Below are positions 1 to 10,159 of a DNA stretch of 64,000 nucleotides, piece after piece. The position numbers and the translations under genes were made by a program. The notes below the pieces were generated by a model. It was not told where the DNA came from and searched no databases. It worked only from the letters and a program-made list of their open reading frames with translations. Source of the stretch: Strigamia acuminata (Eukaryota > Arthropoda > Chilopoda > Geophilomorpha > Linotaeniidae); assembly GCA_949358305.1 (NCBI GenBank), contig OX442315.1:13728427-13792426 (forward strand), written 5' to 3'. How positions within the stretch are numbered: the stretch's first letter is position 1; each line of letters starts with the position of its first letter.

Positions 1-1
1 C

Positions 2-2857
2 CAATACAACGACATTAAAGCTGCCGTCGATGAATTGCCAACCACACTCGACGATCTCTCGGAAAATGTTGAAAATGTGAATTTAAGTGACGACGACGAA
101 GCCATTTTGAATTCCTTGTTGGCTCGCGACTTCCAGCGCGCGGGACACCACTTTTCGGAGCAAAAGCAGTACACGAGCGCCATTAATTCGTACACGGAAG
201 CCATCGAGCTGCCCAAACTCAGGAGGCGTGAACTGGCGGAGTTTTACATCGATCGGTGCAAATTATATCTCGAAGAACCAGTGAAAACGGGCGATTTAAT
301 GATATTAACGACGGGGTTTAGCAAGAGATTAGCCCTGGAAGACGCAAAAAGAGCCGTGCAGCTGTACCCGAAGTGGATTAAAGGTCATTTAAGTATGGGA
401 AGTGCGTATTACGCTTTGAATAAGCACGAGAAAGCGTTGAACTGCATTGGTTTTGCTGCTCAACTCGACGAGTTGCCACCAGAGGTCGTTGAAATTCGAG
501 AAAAATGCAGAGAAATTGCGGAATCCAAGGCGATTGATCGCGAAAAACATGCGCAGAACCACGAGCAGATTGTATACGAGTTAATTCCAATGGCTTTGAC
601 GGCGACAGCGCTCAGCGTCGAAGCGAAGTGTTTTTTGGGGATGATTTACAGGGAAGGTAGGGTGGTCGAATGCGATTTGAAGAGGTCCGTAGAGCTGCTC
701 GAGGATGCGGCGAGTACGGGTAGTAAATGGGGTATCGCGACGCTCGACGAGAGCGATGCGCAGTTTGAACTCGGCATCATGCGCCTGAAAGGCCAAAGTG
801 TGTCACGTGATTATGAGAAGGCGGTTGATTGGTTGGTGAAGTCGAGCAAGAATGGAAACGACATGGCGGCCAACGTGCTCGGGGAATTTTATGTGCTCGG
901 CAACTGCGTGGAGAAGGACGAGGACAAAGCGGTTCAGTACTGGAAGTTGGGAGCGCAGAGAGGTGACGTCCGTTCAATGCAGAATTTGGCCAAGTACTAC
1001 ATAACTTCTGACGCAGATCCGGATAAGGCGCTCGAATGGCATCGTCGCGCGATCGAAGCGGGGTACATCGGCGGGGATCGTTCTAAAGAATTTATTTCGA
1101 TGGTTGAAAGGATTAAGAAAGATTACGAGGCGGATGACAAAGAAATGGTTCGTTGGGAGAAGAAAAATGGCTTCTCGCACTTGGATTGCCCGATGAAAGA
1201 GCGTAGGCAACGGTACAAGAAGAGCAAAGTTCCCGGATCGACTCAGTTCGGTAAATATTTGAGCGGTTTGCGCAGCAGTGAAAGTCTGCCGTGCGGTTAC
1301 GCTGTGAACCAGGAAAGAGAATTCGACGAAGGCGTGATAAATGAGTTTGCGGGGAAAGGGTACGCGACTGCGATTAAACTCCAGAAAGCCATTGAACATT
1401 TTAAGACCGGAAGTTCGTATTTGCATTTATTTGGGCGGAAATGTTGGACGGTTATTGTGCACGAGCTCGCGCAGAGTTTTCGCATCACCGAGAAAATCCT
1501 CGAGTGGGATTCCCAGACTCATTTGAATGCGCATGACGTCATTGAATGGGCACAGCGCAGCGCCGACGAACGGCAGAAAAACCAACTGGATAAAGACATT
1601 CGCGTTTGTTACGTAATACTTAATGCGAATAAGATGGATAATATTATCGAAAAGCTTGAGGAAAGCATTAGATTGTATCCCGACGATTTGTGGTTCAAGA
1701 AAACGTTGTGTTCGTTCATGGGATTAGTTTCCGCGCACGCAGATGGAGTCAAAATGGCGGAAGAAGGTTTGGCGATGGACCCGGATAACGTGGATTTGTT
1801 ATTCTTGCGATCGGAACATTTGAGAAATCTCGCGAGGTGCGATGAGAAAGCCGTGATGGAAGCTCACGAGAAGTTTCTCGCAGTGGCGCCGCCAGATGAC
1901 CCCAGAGTACCGGAAGTTTATTATATAATGGCGTTCGATCAGATTAAGGGCGGTAGGGAAAAACTGAAATTGGGTTTGAAAGAGCGAACAATGAGGTTGG
2001 ATACGGCGGCCAAATACTACACACTAGGGCTGGAAGCCGAAAAGAATCAAATTCCATTTTTCTTACCTGTCACTCGCGACGAAAAGCGGTTTTTAGATGA
2101 TATGATGGCGTTGAAACCGTTCAAGGCGGCCGTGGATCGACAGCGCACTATGGAAACACTAAAACCCGACGTGAAAATGGCGCGGAAGAAGCCGAGCAAA
2201 GAGAAACGAGAATTGCCAAAAGAAGATCCGGAAGTTTTAATGCGGAAACGACGACTAGCCAAGCTAACAGATCCGTACCGAGAGGACGTCATCCGGGAGC
2301 ATCGCCACGTGATCAAAGTGAAACCGAACAAAAGATGGATTTTTATGACGAATTTGACTTCCGCAACAATGTATGAACAGGAAGGACCTCCGCAGTTGGC
2401 GGAAGTGACGTCGATTATGCTTCAAGAGATGGATCCGTTCAAGGAACATGTGTACGAAGGTTTTGAGTTGAAATGTGACGTCATCGATGAGCCCACACTG
2501 GGGTTGTCGGGCGTCCGGATCGTCGTGGAGGACGAAAATGGCGACGTGCAGCGCGCTTGCGTGTCCAATATAAGCCAGGACGAGACGGTGCATGAGAAAA
2601 TTGGGTATGGATGTAAAATAACGATTTTAAATCCTTATTTTTTAATTGCGATGGATGGGAAGGCGGTTATATGTGTTGATGACGTGGAAAGTATGATTTT
2701 TGAGTCGGGACCGGATGCGAGTCGGTGTCGTTATTGCGGGAAGGTGGGCTCGTTTTTGAGGTGCGGGAGATGCAACAAAGCTTGTTATTGCTCAAAGGAG
2801 TGCCAGGTTGGCGATTGGAAGATTTTGAGACATAAGTTTGTTTGTGGAAGTCTTTGA
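2..2857 (+). CDS. TPR/Sel1-repeat protein with C-terminal MYND zinc finger (5' partial)
   Basis: The frame is open from base 2, so the true start lies outside the window; about 950 codons are present. The N-terminal 150 residues are TPR-like helices (pattern A-x-x-x-Y-T-E-A-I, then LALEDAKRAVQLYPKW). Residues about 190-350 contain Sel1-type repeats (A..LG..Y..G..V..D..KA..W). A second TPR-like block covers about 520-640. The end carries a MYND finger with CRYC, CGRC, CYCSKEC, W and H-x3-C in the expected spacing. MYND fingers usually bind proline-rich partner peptides; TPR and Sel1 repeats are adaptor folds, so a cytoplasmic scaffold role is inferred. The ~95 residues before MYND (from YEGFELKC) recur in the two paralogues at 3656-4561 and 47170-50528. 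No SET domain is visible. Confidence 0.85.
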   Translation, partial: QYNDIKAAVDELPTTLDDLSENVENVNLSDDDEAILNSLLARDFQRAGHHFSEQKQYTSAINSYTEAIELPKLRRRELAEFYIDRCKLYLEEPVKTGDLMILTTGFSKRLALEDAKRAVQLYPKWIKGHLSMGSAYYALNKHEKALNCIGFAAQLDELPPEVVEIREKCREIAESKAIDREKHAQNHEQIVYELIPMALTATALSVEAKCFLGMIYREGRVVECDLKRSVELLEDAASTGSKWGIATLDESDAQFELGIMRLKGQSVSRDYEKAVDWLVKSSKNGNDMAANVLGEFYVLGNCVEKDEDKAVQYWKLGAQRGDVRSMQNLAKYYITSDADPDKALEWHRRAIEAGYIGGDRSKEFISMVERIKKDYEADDKEMVRWEKKNGFSHLDCPMKERRQRYKKSKVPGSTQFGKYLSGLRSSESLPCGYAVNQEREFDEGVINEFAGKGYATAIKLQKAIEHFKTGSSYLHLFGRKCWTVIVHELAQSFRITEKILEWDSQTHLNAHDVIEWAQRSADERQKNQLDKDIRVCYVILNANKMDNIIEKLEESIRLYPDDLWFKKTLCSFMGLVSAHADGVKMAEEGLAMDPDNVDLLFLRSEHLRNLARCDEKAVMEAHEKFLAVAPPDDPRVPEVYYIMAFDQIKGGREKLKLGLKERTMRLDTAAKYYTLGLEAEKNQIPFFLPVTRDEKRFLDDMMALKPFKAAVDRQRTMETLKPDVKMARKKPSKEKRELPKEDPEVLMRKRRLAKLTDPYREDVIREHRHVIKVKPNKRWIFMTNLTSATMYEQEGPPQLAEVTSIMLQEMDPFKEHVYEGFELKCDVIDEPTLGLSGVRIVVEDENGDVQRACVSNISQDETVHEKIGYGCKITILNPYFLIAMDGKAVICVDDVESMIFESGPDASRCRYCGKVGSFLRCGRCNKACYCSKECQVGDWKILRHKFVCGSL

Positions 2858-3086
2858 AATGATTCAGTTTGGATATTTTTTTTATTTTTTTTGTAGAAGA
2901 AATAATTCTTAATAATTGTATGATTACTCATGTTTTTTGTTGAATATTTGTGTTTGTTGTATTGAGATTAATGTGAACCTGATTTAAGTTTTAGTTATTG
3001 ATAGTGCTTTTTCTTGTTTTTATGTGAATTAAAGATTGGTTACTTGTAATATGTTACGTTTCAGTTATTGTTATAATACCGTATTC

Positions 3087-3120
3087 CTTCGATTCTAAGA
3101 CGCACATCTTAGAATCGAAG
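3087..3120. repeat. Perfect 14-bp inverted repeat (hairpin)
   Basis: CTTCGATTCTAAGA at 3087-3100 is followed after a 6-nt loop by its exact reverse complement at 3107-3120. It is probably a remnant of a DNA-transposon end rather than a regulatory hairpin. Confidence 0.6.
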
Positions 3121-3307
3121 AAGTAAAGTAGTTGGGTAGATTTTAAATTCCGTCTTTTCTTTGAATATTAATTGGGGTCAATATTAGCCGTGATTTCAAA
3201 TAAGAGTCGTTATTTAGCAGTGTTAAGACTAATATTAAGCCGAACAATGCTAAAGTAAAGTAATTAAACTCATTAACAAAAGTAACATCCAACTATTATA
3301 GGTACCG

Positions 3308-3500
3308 AAATACAGTCCAGCTGCGATATAGCGAATTTCTTATTATAATGAATAGTTAAAAATGACTTGGTTGGCTATAGAACACCACGTTAAAATGTTT
3401 TTATATACATTGAACTTTTGTTACAACAAACTTCTTTTCGACAATGAAGTGATAAAATCACAATTTTTTTTAACTATTTAGTTCGAAAAACCCTCACTGG
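3308..3500 (-). mobile_element. Diverged pogo/Tigger-like MITE copy
   Basis: The stretch around 3358-3400 (AAAATGACTTGGTTGGCTAT, then AGAACACCACGTTAAAA) matches the reverse complement of the interior of the MITE at 5382-5565. The ends are too diverged to fix precisely. Confidence 0.45.
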
Positions 3501-3655
3501 TGGAAAGACAGTCCAAGCTCAGATTAGATTTCCACTATTTCTTAAGAGTGACTGTCGGCACGCCGCATACCAGTATTGGGTGTTCCCCGGTAAGTCATTC
3601 AACATTTCAAGACATTATTCTCAACAATTAATTCCAATTATAATTCCACACAGTA

Positions 3656-4561
3656 ATGTCGTCGCCTGACGTCCACGACAACGACATCGAAAAAATCGTC
3701 CCCACCGTTGATCTCGACATCACATCGAGTGTTTTTTCACAGCATCGCAGCAACATCCACTTCCTGAAAACACTATCAATAGCCCACACTTTCACCATGA
3801 CGCGCCAATTAGAAAATTCGGCACCGGAAGCCATAACAACATTCCTGCAACAAAAATTCCCACTCGCATCGGTTGCGATGTCCTACATCAACTTTGCCAG
3901 CGTCATTGCCTACCTCAAATGTTTCCCAACACATCCCGACGAATACAAGCTGCCGTCCGCCCCGTCTGAGGAACGAAAAACGTCTCAGGCAGATACTAAA
4001 GCGACATCCGGTGACGTTTACGAAGAAAACACGGCAGGACTCACGTTGACGCAGTTGTTGCTGATGCCGTCTCTGACACCCTGTAGTCGGACACTCGGTT
4101 TGTGCACGCGTGCGGTCAAACAATCCCGTGCGGAGCCGGTCGCGATTGGTTTCAAACAGCTGAACGGACAGGGGTGGTATTTCGGGTACGAGTTGAAGTG
4201 CACCGTGGCCGACGAACCGTGCTTCGGTTTGTCGGCCATTGAAATACTCGTGGAGGACATGGACAATGCGGTGGGATTGGTCACCGTGTTGAACTTGAGT
4301 TGTGTGGAGAACAGGGAGGATTTGTTTGGATTCGGGAGCGTGTTTCACGTGAAGAATCCTGTTTTTGACGGATTTCGGGTTTGTGTCAAGGGGAGAGAGA
4401 ATTTGAGGTTTGAGGAACGGCTCGATTGGCTGCGGTGTCGTATTTGCGGCCATGTTGGAGGTTTTGTGTGTCCCGGATGTAAACAAGTGTGGTATTGTTC
4501 TGAGGAATGTCGGGAGTATGATTGGGATCAAAGGAATCATTTTTTGATTTGTAGTAATTAA
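3656..4561 (+). CDS. Short MYND-finger protein, paralogue lacking TPR/Sel1 repeats
   Basis: 301 residues from an ATG two bases after a splice acceptor (CACACAG|TA ATG). The preceding 64-bp intron, 3590-3653, has a GTAAGT donor, so the gene has a 5' UTR exon. The first ~150 residues have no recognisable domain. Residues about 165-255 match the module found before MYND in the large paralogues (GYELKC, DEP, ILVEDMDNAVG, FGFGSVFHVKNP). The C-terminus is a MYND finger: CRIC, CPGC, WYCSEEC, W, H-x3-C. It looks like a truncated duplicate that kept the C-terminal half. Its codon pattern is normal and no stop or frameshift interrupts it, so it is probably functional. Confidence 0.8.
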   Translation: MSSPDVHDNDIEKIVPTVDLDITSSVFSQHRSNIHFLKTLSIAHTFTMTRQLENSAPEAITTFLQQKFPLASVAMSYINFASVIAYLKCFPTHPDEYKLPSAPSEERKTSQADTKATSGDVYEENTAGLTLTQLLLMPSLTPCSRTLGLCTRAVKQSRAEPVAIGFKQLNGQGWYFGYELKCTVADEPCFGLSAIEILVEDMDNAVGLVTVLNLSCVENREDLFGFGSVFHVKNPVFDGFRVCVKGRENLRFEERLDWLRCRICGHVGGFVCPGCKQVWYCSEECREYDWDQRNHFLICSN

Positions 4562-5379
4562 ATTATCTATGTGTGCGATTGATTTTGTGTGTGTTGTTCA
4601 GTGTTGGTGTGGAGATGTAAGTTAGAGCGAGAGAAAATGTTTATTGTTTGTTTCAGAATGGTTTTGGAATTGACTTTTCGAGGAATTGTGATTATGTGGG
4701 TGTAGATATGACTGATGGCTCATTGTAGAAATCAGTAGTATTAGTCACCAATCTCTGGAGGGAGATTAGACATTATAGTGATGTGAGTGGTTGCAAAAAT
4801 TGAATCAAGCAAAATAACTTTACTACAAATGTATTGATTACATCACTACAGTTTGCGCTGGTTATCTTGATGCCAAATTTAAGTTGCGCATGCTTGTTGT
4901 ACAGACAGGAAATATTTTAGTACTGTGCTGTAATGCCGTAAATGACTTTTGTTAATGAGTTTATTTGTTTATTTACTTTATTTTAGTATTATTAAGCCTA
5001 ATAACGTATTTTATCGATTAAGAGTTGTGGCTCTACCATTTTTGTCAACAATTACAATTTTGGTTTTTCCTTTGTTACATTTGTTTAATGTAACAATCGA
5101 AGTCTGAACGTCAATAACGAAGCGTACGTTCCTCGTTTGTGAGGTTAAATACGGAAACAATACCGTACTTTTGTAAAAATACGGTATTCTTGGTGTCTCA
5201 GCCGCGGCTACTATTCGAGGGTGGTTACAATTTGAGGGCGACTCAAAATCGGTAAAATACGGTATTATACTTATACTTGTAATACTGCTAAATAACGGTG
5301 AGAATTAGGAAATCATTTGCGCAGAATGGGATGTGCGGTGTATGAATTTGGCACCAAGTTATCGACTGTAAACTGTAAG
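4562..5379. other. Intergenic, no gene seen
   Basis: The 3' flank of the MYND gene, then AT-rich sequence. Near 5150-5270 there are several copies of ATACGGTAT/ATACCGT in both orientations, suggesting an unclassified MITE fragment. No open reading frame of note. Confidence 0.4.
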
Positions 5380-5381
5380 TA

Positions 5382-5565
5382 CAGTCGAAACTCTTTATAA
5401 CGAATCGCAAGGAACCAAAAAATTGATTCGTTATAACGAGAGTTCGTTATATCGAATTTTTTTTAACATGGTGTTCTATGGCCAGCCGACCAAACCAGCC
5501 ATTTTTAGGTATTCGTTGTATCGATAATTCGTTATATCGCGATTCGTTATAAAGAGTTTCGACTG
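5382..5565. mobile_element. pogo/Tigger-like MITE with TA target duplication
   Basis: 184 bp with near-perfect terminal inverted repeats of about 28 bp starting CAGTCGAAACTCTTTATAAC. TA dinucleotides flank both ends (5380-5381, 5566-5567). No coding capacity. TA duplication and CAGT ends fit the Tc1/mariner superfamily. Confidence 0.8.
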
Positions 5566-5871
5566 TACTACCAAATTAATGGAAGAAAAAAAAGCTCTTG
5601 TGAAAAACCATGACATTGTTGAAAATCCAAATTTTTGTTGCTTAATGAATTGCCTAATCCTTGTTTACTCTAGATGTGTAAGCACAAATTGTGATTACTA
5701 CTTACAAGTTAGTTGCAGAAGTATTTGACTGCAGACACTTTAAATGGAACACCCTGTATATGGATTTGTGACAACATCACAAGTTTCTGTTTGCTACTAC
5801 TAGATGTCATCTATTCTCGACATACTAATTGCATTACAAATGATGGAATCACGAAATAAATTAATATTGTA

Positions 5872-6079
5872 CCGCCTTGTTTAAACGCCCGGGTTCATCA
5901 AGACACCGGGTTCATTAAGACGTCGGGTTCATTAAGACGCCGGGTTCATTAAGACGCCAGGCAGTCATCGGTGATTTACGGAATCGGCGCCAGGCCTGAA
6001 TAAACGCCGGACTTCAAATTGGCGCCGGGGTCGTTGGTTCGAAAATACTATTAAACGTCCGGGCATTTAAACGAGGCGG
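5872..6079. mobile_element. MITE with GC-rich ends and internal 18-bp tandem repeats
   Basis: The terminal repeats read CCGCCTTGTTTAAACG and, inverted at the other end, CCGCCTCGTTTAAATG. TA flanks both ends. Inside, GGGTTCATTAAGACGCC-like units recur about four times (5890-5960). It sits inside a sequence related to the array units further right. Confidence 0.6.
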
Positions 6080-6202
6080 TAATGTTTATTTTAATAATAA
6101 TAAATGTGCAATGAAACAAATTATACCAAATGACACTAATCACGAATAAACAATAATTAAGAAAACTTATGCCATGAATTTCTTGCATATCTTCCCAAAT
6201 TC

Positions 6203-6222
6203 TCATCCATGCGTTTTGCTAA
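6203..6222 (-). pseudogene. Relic terminal exon of the poly-Asn secreted family
   Basis: On the minus strand an acceptor GTTTGTTTTAG is followed in phase by (V)SKTHG and a stop. This matches the (V)SKNLRR terminal exon of the array genes. Flanks at 5770-5870 and 6085-6250 also match the 3' part of the array units. No upstream coding exon is nearby, so this is a displaced, diverged unit fragment. Confidence 0.45.
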
Positions 6223-6350
6223 CTAAAACAAACAAACATGAACATATTATTAAGCGCTATGATTGGTTAAGATCTATTGATGTTGGTTCGTTTCCTCAAT
6301 GCACGTGTTCTCAAAACGATGTTTTCAAAATTGTGGCTAAATTGTTACTA

Positions 6351-6442
6351 CATTTTCATGTGAATAAAATGCATTTTCATGTGAATAAAATGCATTTTCA
6401 TGTGAATAAAATGCATTTTCATGTGAATAAAATGCATTTTCA
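6351..6442. repeat. Perfect 21-bp tandem repeat, four copies plus a partial
   Basis: Four exact copies (6351-6434) of a unit beginning CATTTTCATGTG and ending AAAATG, followed by 8 bases of a fifth. The unit ends are complementary, giving each unit a weak palindrome. A plus-strand frame repeats HFHVNKM, but I see no supporting gene structure. Confidence 0.9.
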
Positions 6443-6589
6443 GGCAAAAATTTATTCATAAAATGTATTTGACCCTTTGTCTCACCCCCTTAATCTGGCC
6501 CTGCAATTGTATATTTTATTTCAGTTGCAAAACTTTAATAATTTGATCGTGCTAATTACTCAAAACTCAAACAATGGTTTGACATTCTA

Positions 6590-6988
6590 AAACCGGTAAT
6601 GAATTTGGTAACAAAAGGCACTAACATGTAAATCCGCTTCAAACAAACGTTGGCAACCTTGCAGTAAACAAACACCTAGTACAGAATGACTGCTTAACAA
6701 GGTTAAACAAAATTTTCTTTAAATTGATTTAACGTAAAATTGAATTTTTTATAAAATAATTTGTAGAAATATGAAGAATTAGAAGGAAATTTTAAGCATT
6801 ATTTGCCTCGTCATGTTGGTGGTTTTACCTGAGGACGTTGGTGGCAGACATTTGGACTATATGGATGACACAGTCAGGGCCATGGACATCATGGTCGTCA
6901 TAATGATCATCATGGCCAACACCATGGTCATCAGGGGCGTTCTTCTTCGCAAGGTGGTAGAGTCCAGAATGCAGGTAGTGGGAATTAA
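6590..6988 (+). pseudogene. Broken copy of the His-rich secreted-peptide gene (inverted duplicate)
   Basis: This region is the inverted duplicate of 8585-8790, including the 5' UTR and intron. The ATG is at 6771, but codon 4 is TAG where the intact copy has TGG. The 5' splice donor of the UTR intron is changed from GTAAGA to GTTAAA. Further on, a different frame encodes an exceptionally His/Gly-rich stretch (about 6872-6988, with GHGHHGRHNDHHGQHHGHQG), so there is also a frame break after the signal peptide. Three independent defects make this a pseudogene, although the His-rich part has stayed open and may reflect the ancestral mature peptide. Confidence 0.7.
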
Positions 6989-7906
6989 TGGGAGTTATAA
7001 ACAGGTATAGCCTCTCGCTTCCAGGGAGCGCTCCAATTTTACATTTCACCACCTAATAACGCCACGTAATTTGGAAACATTAGAGGGGTTCTCCAATGCC
7101 AAGCAGAACCTCTCTATTACCAGGACTGTCAAAGTGATAATTTTTCTTACTACTGGAAAAAGACTTTTATATTGGTGCTTTAAATTGCTGTCAGAGTGCA
7201 TTACTACTGCAGATTGTTTCATGATTGCCATGACCCTGCCAAAAACATTTTATAAAAAAACTTTTTCTTTAAAATATTAAAAAACAAAGTATATGGGCAC
7301 ATTTTTATGTGAACCAGGATTCGCTTGTTTTTAGAATTATTAAACCCTTTTTAATATCGAAATAATCATAGAACGTATCAGGGCGAACATTTCAGCCTCA
7401 TTATAGTACACAGTTTGCGCCAGGTGGCGATCCACTTTGCGTGATCTTCACTGTAAATTAGCATTTTCTCACATTTGAGTACCATTTAATCGTTAAATGA
7501 ACACATTCTTTGGAAAGTAGACCAAAAACTATATCAGAAAAGTCTACTTTCCAATCGTATACCAGTAATTAATTTTTTAATTGGTTTTTTTTCCCCAAAT
7601 AACCGTCATTTTCGGACAGGTGGCACTCCGAACATCGGACGTTGAAACAAACACACAAACATTCATGTCAAGTTAAATAACGGCCTTAAAAATGGTTAAA
7701 TTTCCAAGAGGTCAAGGGAAAGCTAGTGTTTCCCTGTGTTAGATAAAAAGAACTAAGAACACTAAACTTGCAATTTTTCTGGTTTTTCTAGACTATTTTT
7801 TATTTAGATATGAAGCCCCAAATTATTAATTAGAAAGGCCAGGTGATTTTATTTCAAATTAATGTTGCGCCTTCTGGTGGTGAAATATAAATTTGGAGAG
7901 CAACAG
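6989..7906. other. Intergenic, no gene seen
   Basis: AT-rich spacer between the two inverted copies of the His-rich peptide gene. Part near 7640-7700 resembles 8840-8880 (ACACACRAAYRTTCATGTCA), so a wider segment was duplicated. Short open frames here show no recognisable product. Confidence 0.4.
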
Positions 7907-8121
7907 CAGAGGCGGATCTAGCTTTTCGGGGGCCCTAGGCTTGAGGTTTTTTCGGGGCCCCTTTATCGAAATTTTTAATAGCAACCTTTCTTCTTTTTTC
8001 GTTTTTTAGCGATTCTTTTTTTTCTTCTTTTTTTTAGTACATTGCCCTGTGTCTTGGGGGGCCCCTAGAATTTGGGGCCTTGGGCTCAAGTACCATTAGC
8101 CCTATGCTAGATCTGCCCCTG
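7907..8121. mobile_element. hAT-like MITE
   Basis: About 215 bp bounded by CAGAGGCGGATCTAG and, inverted, CAGGGGCAGATCTAG. C/T-rich interior with GGGGCCCC runs and no ORF. I could not see a convincing 8-bp target duplication. Confidence 0.55.
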
Positions 8122-8360
8122 GAGGCTTGTTAAACAAAAAGTTAAAAAAAAATTGTTTGTAAATCTGTTAAGTTTGAAAATAAAAAATAAAAAATATTTA
8201 AAATTACATAACGTACATTTCATGAGATTTTTAGCCAAAAAAAACAGAAACTCTAGTCTAAATCAAAACTTTATGCATCACAAAAATCAATCTTGCCGAA
8301 TTACAAAAAAATCAAGATTGGTTATAATTTCTCCCACCCCACATTTTTAAATTTAAATGT

Positions 8361-8609
8361 TCAAGTTTCAGGTAGATTTTTTTTTTCATCTTCTAAATTT
8401 CTTTTCATACCGAAGCTTATTAACGATCTTCTGCCCTTTGGTAACTCGTCATGCTTACGATTATGCTCACGATGACCCTTGGCGTAAGGTTTTTCATTTT
8501 CAGCATCTTTAGAACCTGAATGATGGTGTCTTTTAGCAAGAATGTGCTCAGGTAAGGTCATCAACATGACGAGACAAATAATGCTTAAAATTGCCTTCCA
8601 ATTCTTCAT
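8361..8609 (-). CDS. Small His- and Lys-rich secreted peptide precursor
   Basis: 82 residues. A clear signal peptide starts MKNWKAILSIICLVMLMTL and probably ends after the ALA-like HILA near residue 25. The remainder is hydrophilic and basic, with KRHHHSG near the start, several dibasic sites, and LPKGRRS, which resembles a Gly-Arg-Arg amidation/cleavage signal. The ATG lies 4 bases after a splice acceptor (TTGTAG). A 65-bp intron (8614-8678) with a GTAAGA donor separates it from a 5' UTR exon starting above 8679. No cysteines. The role is unknown; a His-rich antimicrobial or peptide-hormone precursor are both possible. It is the intact partner of the broken copy at 6590-6988. Confidence 0.65.
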   Translation of the reverse strand: MKNWKAILSIICLVMLMTLPEHILAKRHHHSGSKDAENEKPYAKGHREHNRKHDELPKGRRSLISFGMKRNLEDEKKNLPET

Positions 8610-8799
8610 ATTTCTACAAATTATTTTATAAAAAAATTAAATTTTACGTTAATTTAATTTAAAGAGATATTTTCTTACCCTTGTTACGCAGAATTTTTTA
8701 GTAGGTGTTTGTTACTGCAAGGTTGCCAACGTTTGTTTGAAGCGGATTTACATGTTTAGTGCCTTTTGTTACCAAATTCATTACTTGTTTCCACGGGAT

Positions 8800-9099
8800 T
8801 TATTTATGAGCCACAGCAAGGCGTGGCCTGATACAAACACACGAATGTTCATGTCATGTTAAATAAAAGCCTTTGAAAAGTAAACGTTCTTATAAAACTA
8901 CTGCAGCCTTCATGAGCGGCTACATGGGTCGTACAGGTATACGACTCGAATGTTATGTCTCACCGACCTCGTCATACCTCGTTCATACCCTGCGTGTGAT
9001 GGGTCGGTTGCTGGTGTGGCTGTGCCTTGTGGTGATCTCGTTTTTATTTTGTATTTTATTTAATAAAAATTACCACTTAGAAATAATTGTATTGTATTT
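8800..9099. other. Intergenic, no gene seen
   Basis: Unclassified sequence between the His-rich peptide gene and an LTR remnant. A 76-codon open frame here has no recognisable features. Confidence 0.3.
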
Positions 9100-9600
9100 T
9101 TAATACACTTTGGTTTGGCAAGTGCCAAACCAAGTCATGTGACTAGAGGGTGAAAACTCCCCAAGCACATTTCACCCCAATTTGGCTGGGGTGAGCCACT
9201 AATTAACCGTTTTGGTGCAACAAATCCTTTGTTGCACCAAAATGAGCTAATTGCGCAGATTTACTGTGCATATCCGAAGCTTGAATTATCAAATTTGGCA
9301 CACTCTTGAATACACATCTGAACCAACAACACACTTGTCATTGCTACGCCAATTTGCCTAGTACTGACCGTGTTAGCGTTATTTGTTTGTTTTGAGATCT
9401 GCTTTCTTTGCACCATTTGTGCAAAGCCAGCATCTATTTGCGGCGTGTGTATTAGACACTGCTAATACACGCACTTTTTGAAGTTATTTAAAGGAGATTC
9501 TGTTGTGGGGACAACAGAACATTTACTCGCCGTAAACCACCGCCACGCAGGAGCCACCGTGAGGCACTCCGGAGTTCCTGTTTGTCATTTATTACATGTG
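9100..9600 (+). mobile_element. Truncated LTR remnant related to the LTR at 16998-18355
   Basis: It shares the small palindrome GGTTTGGCA..TGCCAAACC, the segment AACTCCCC..TTCACCCCAAT..GGGGTGAG, a TTGGTGCAACAAA/TTTGTTGCACCAAA inverted pair, and TAGTACTGACCGTGTT in the same order as 17100-17525. No internal retroelement genes flank it. Confidence 0.55.
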
Positions 9601-10159
9601 TTGTGTCCTTTACTTGGATGTCTTTGTACATGATTGATGGGTGTCGAGAACGAGGCAGCATGCTTGAGCTTATTTGCATAAATGGGGTCTTTAATACAGA
9701 AAGTACACAGGTGGCACAGCGTGCGAGCAGCACAAATTAACGTAATTGATATGTAAAAAGGATAGAGTACTGAACACTCCAACGTGAGTGTGCGTCCCAA
9801 ACCATGGTAACCAGTCACCAGGCTGCCATGGCAAAGAGCACACCCGTCACAGGAATTCAATGTTGTCTTCTGTATTGCTTTATACAGTTGGTAACACTGC
9901 AGTGATCCGGGCTATTTCACTGGTTGGATGCTAAATTAATAGACTTAGTCCGGAAATAAAAGCTTAAATAGGAGTTTATGGAAATGATTACAAGTTAAGT
10001 AGGTGAATTCAAGAGTGGGCTCGAGCTCCAAAATGTAGTCGATCAATTTGATTTTAGGCACAAAAAATCAAATTGTAGACCAAAAAATAAAAAAATTAGG
10101 CCATAAAATTGATTATTAGGACAAAAATTAGACAAAAATAATTGTTTAGGCTTAATTTA
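9601..10159. other. Intergenic, no gene seen
   Basis: Unclassified sequence. From about 10040 it is A-rich with runs of the type AAAAATCAAATT and AAAAATTAG. No convincing gene. Confidence 0.3.

Larger units (their letters stand above)
2858..3589. other. Intergenic region and 5' UTR exon of the next gene
   Basis: AT-rich 3' flank of the first MYND gene, with a candidate polyadenylation context near 3027 (AATTAAAG). It then holds a hairpin (3087-3120) and a diverged MITE (3308-3500). The last bases form a 5' UTR exon of the next gene ending at a donor G|GTAAGT at 3590. No other coding potential was seen. Confidence 0.5.

Noticed and set aside
6174-6461. 95-codon frame containing HFHVNKM repeats
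   Set aside because: The repeats come from the 21-bp tandem repeat, the start falls in a relic of another gene family on the opposite strand, and no splice or signal evidence supports it.
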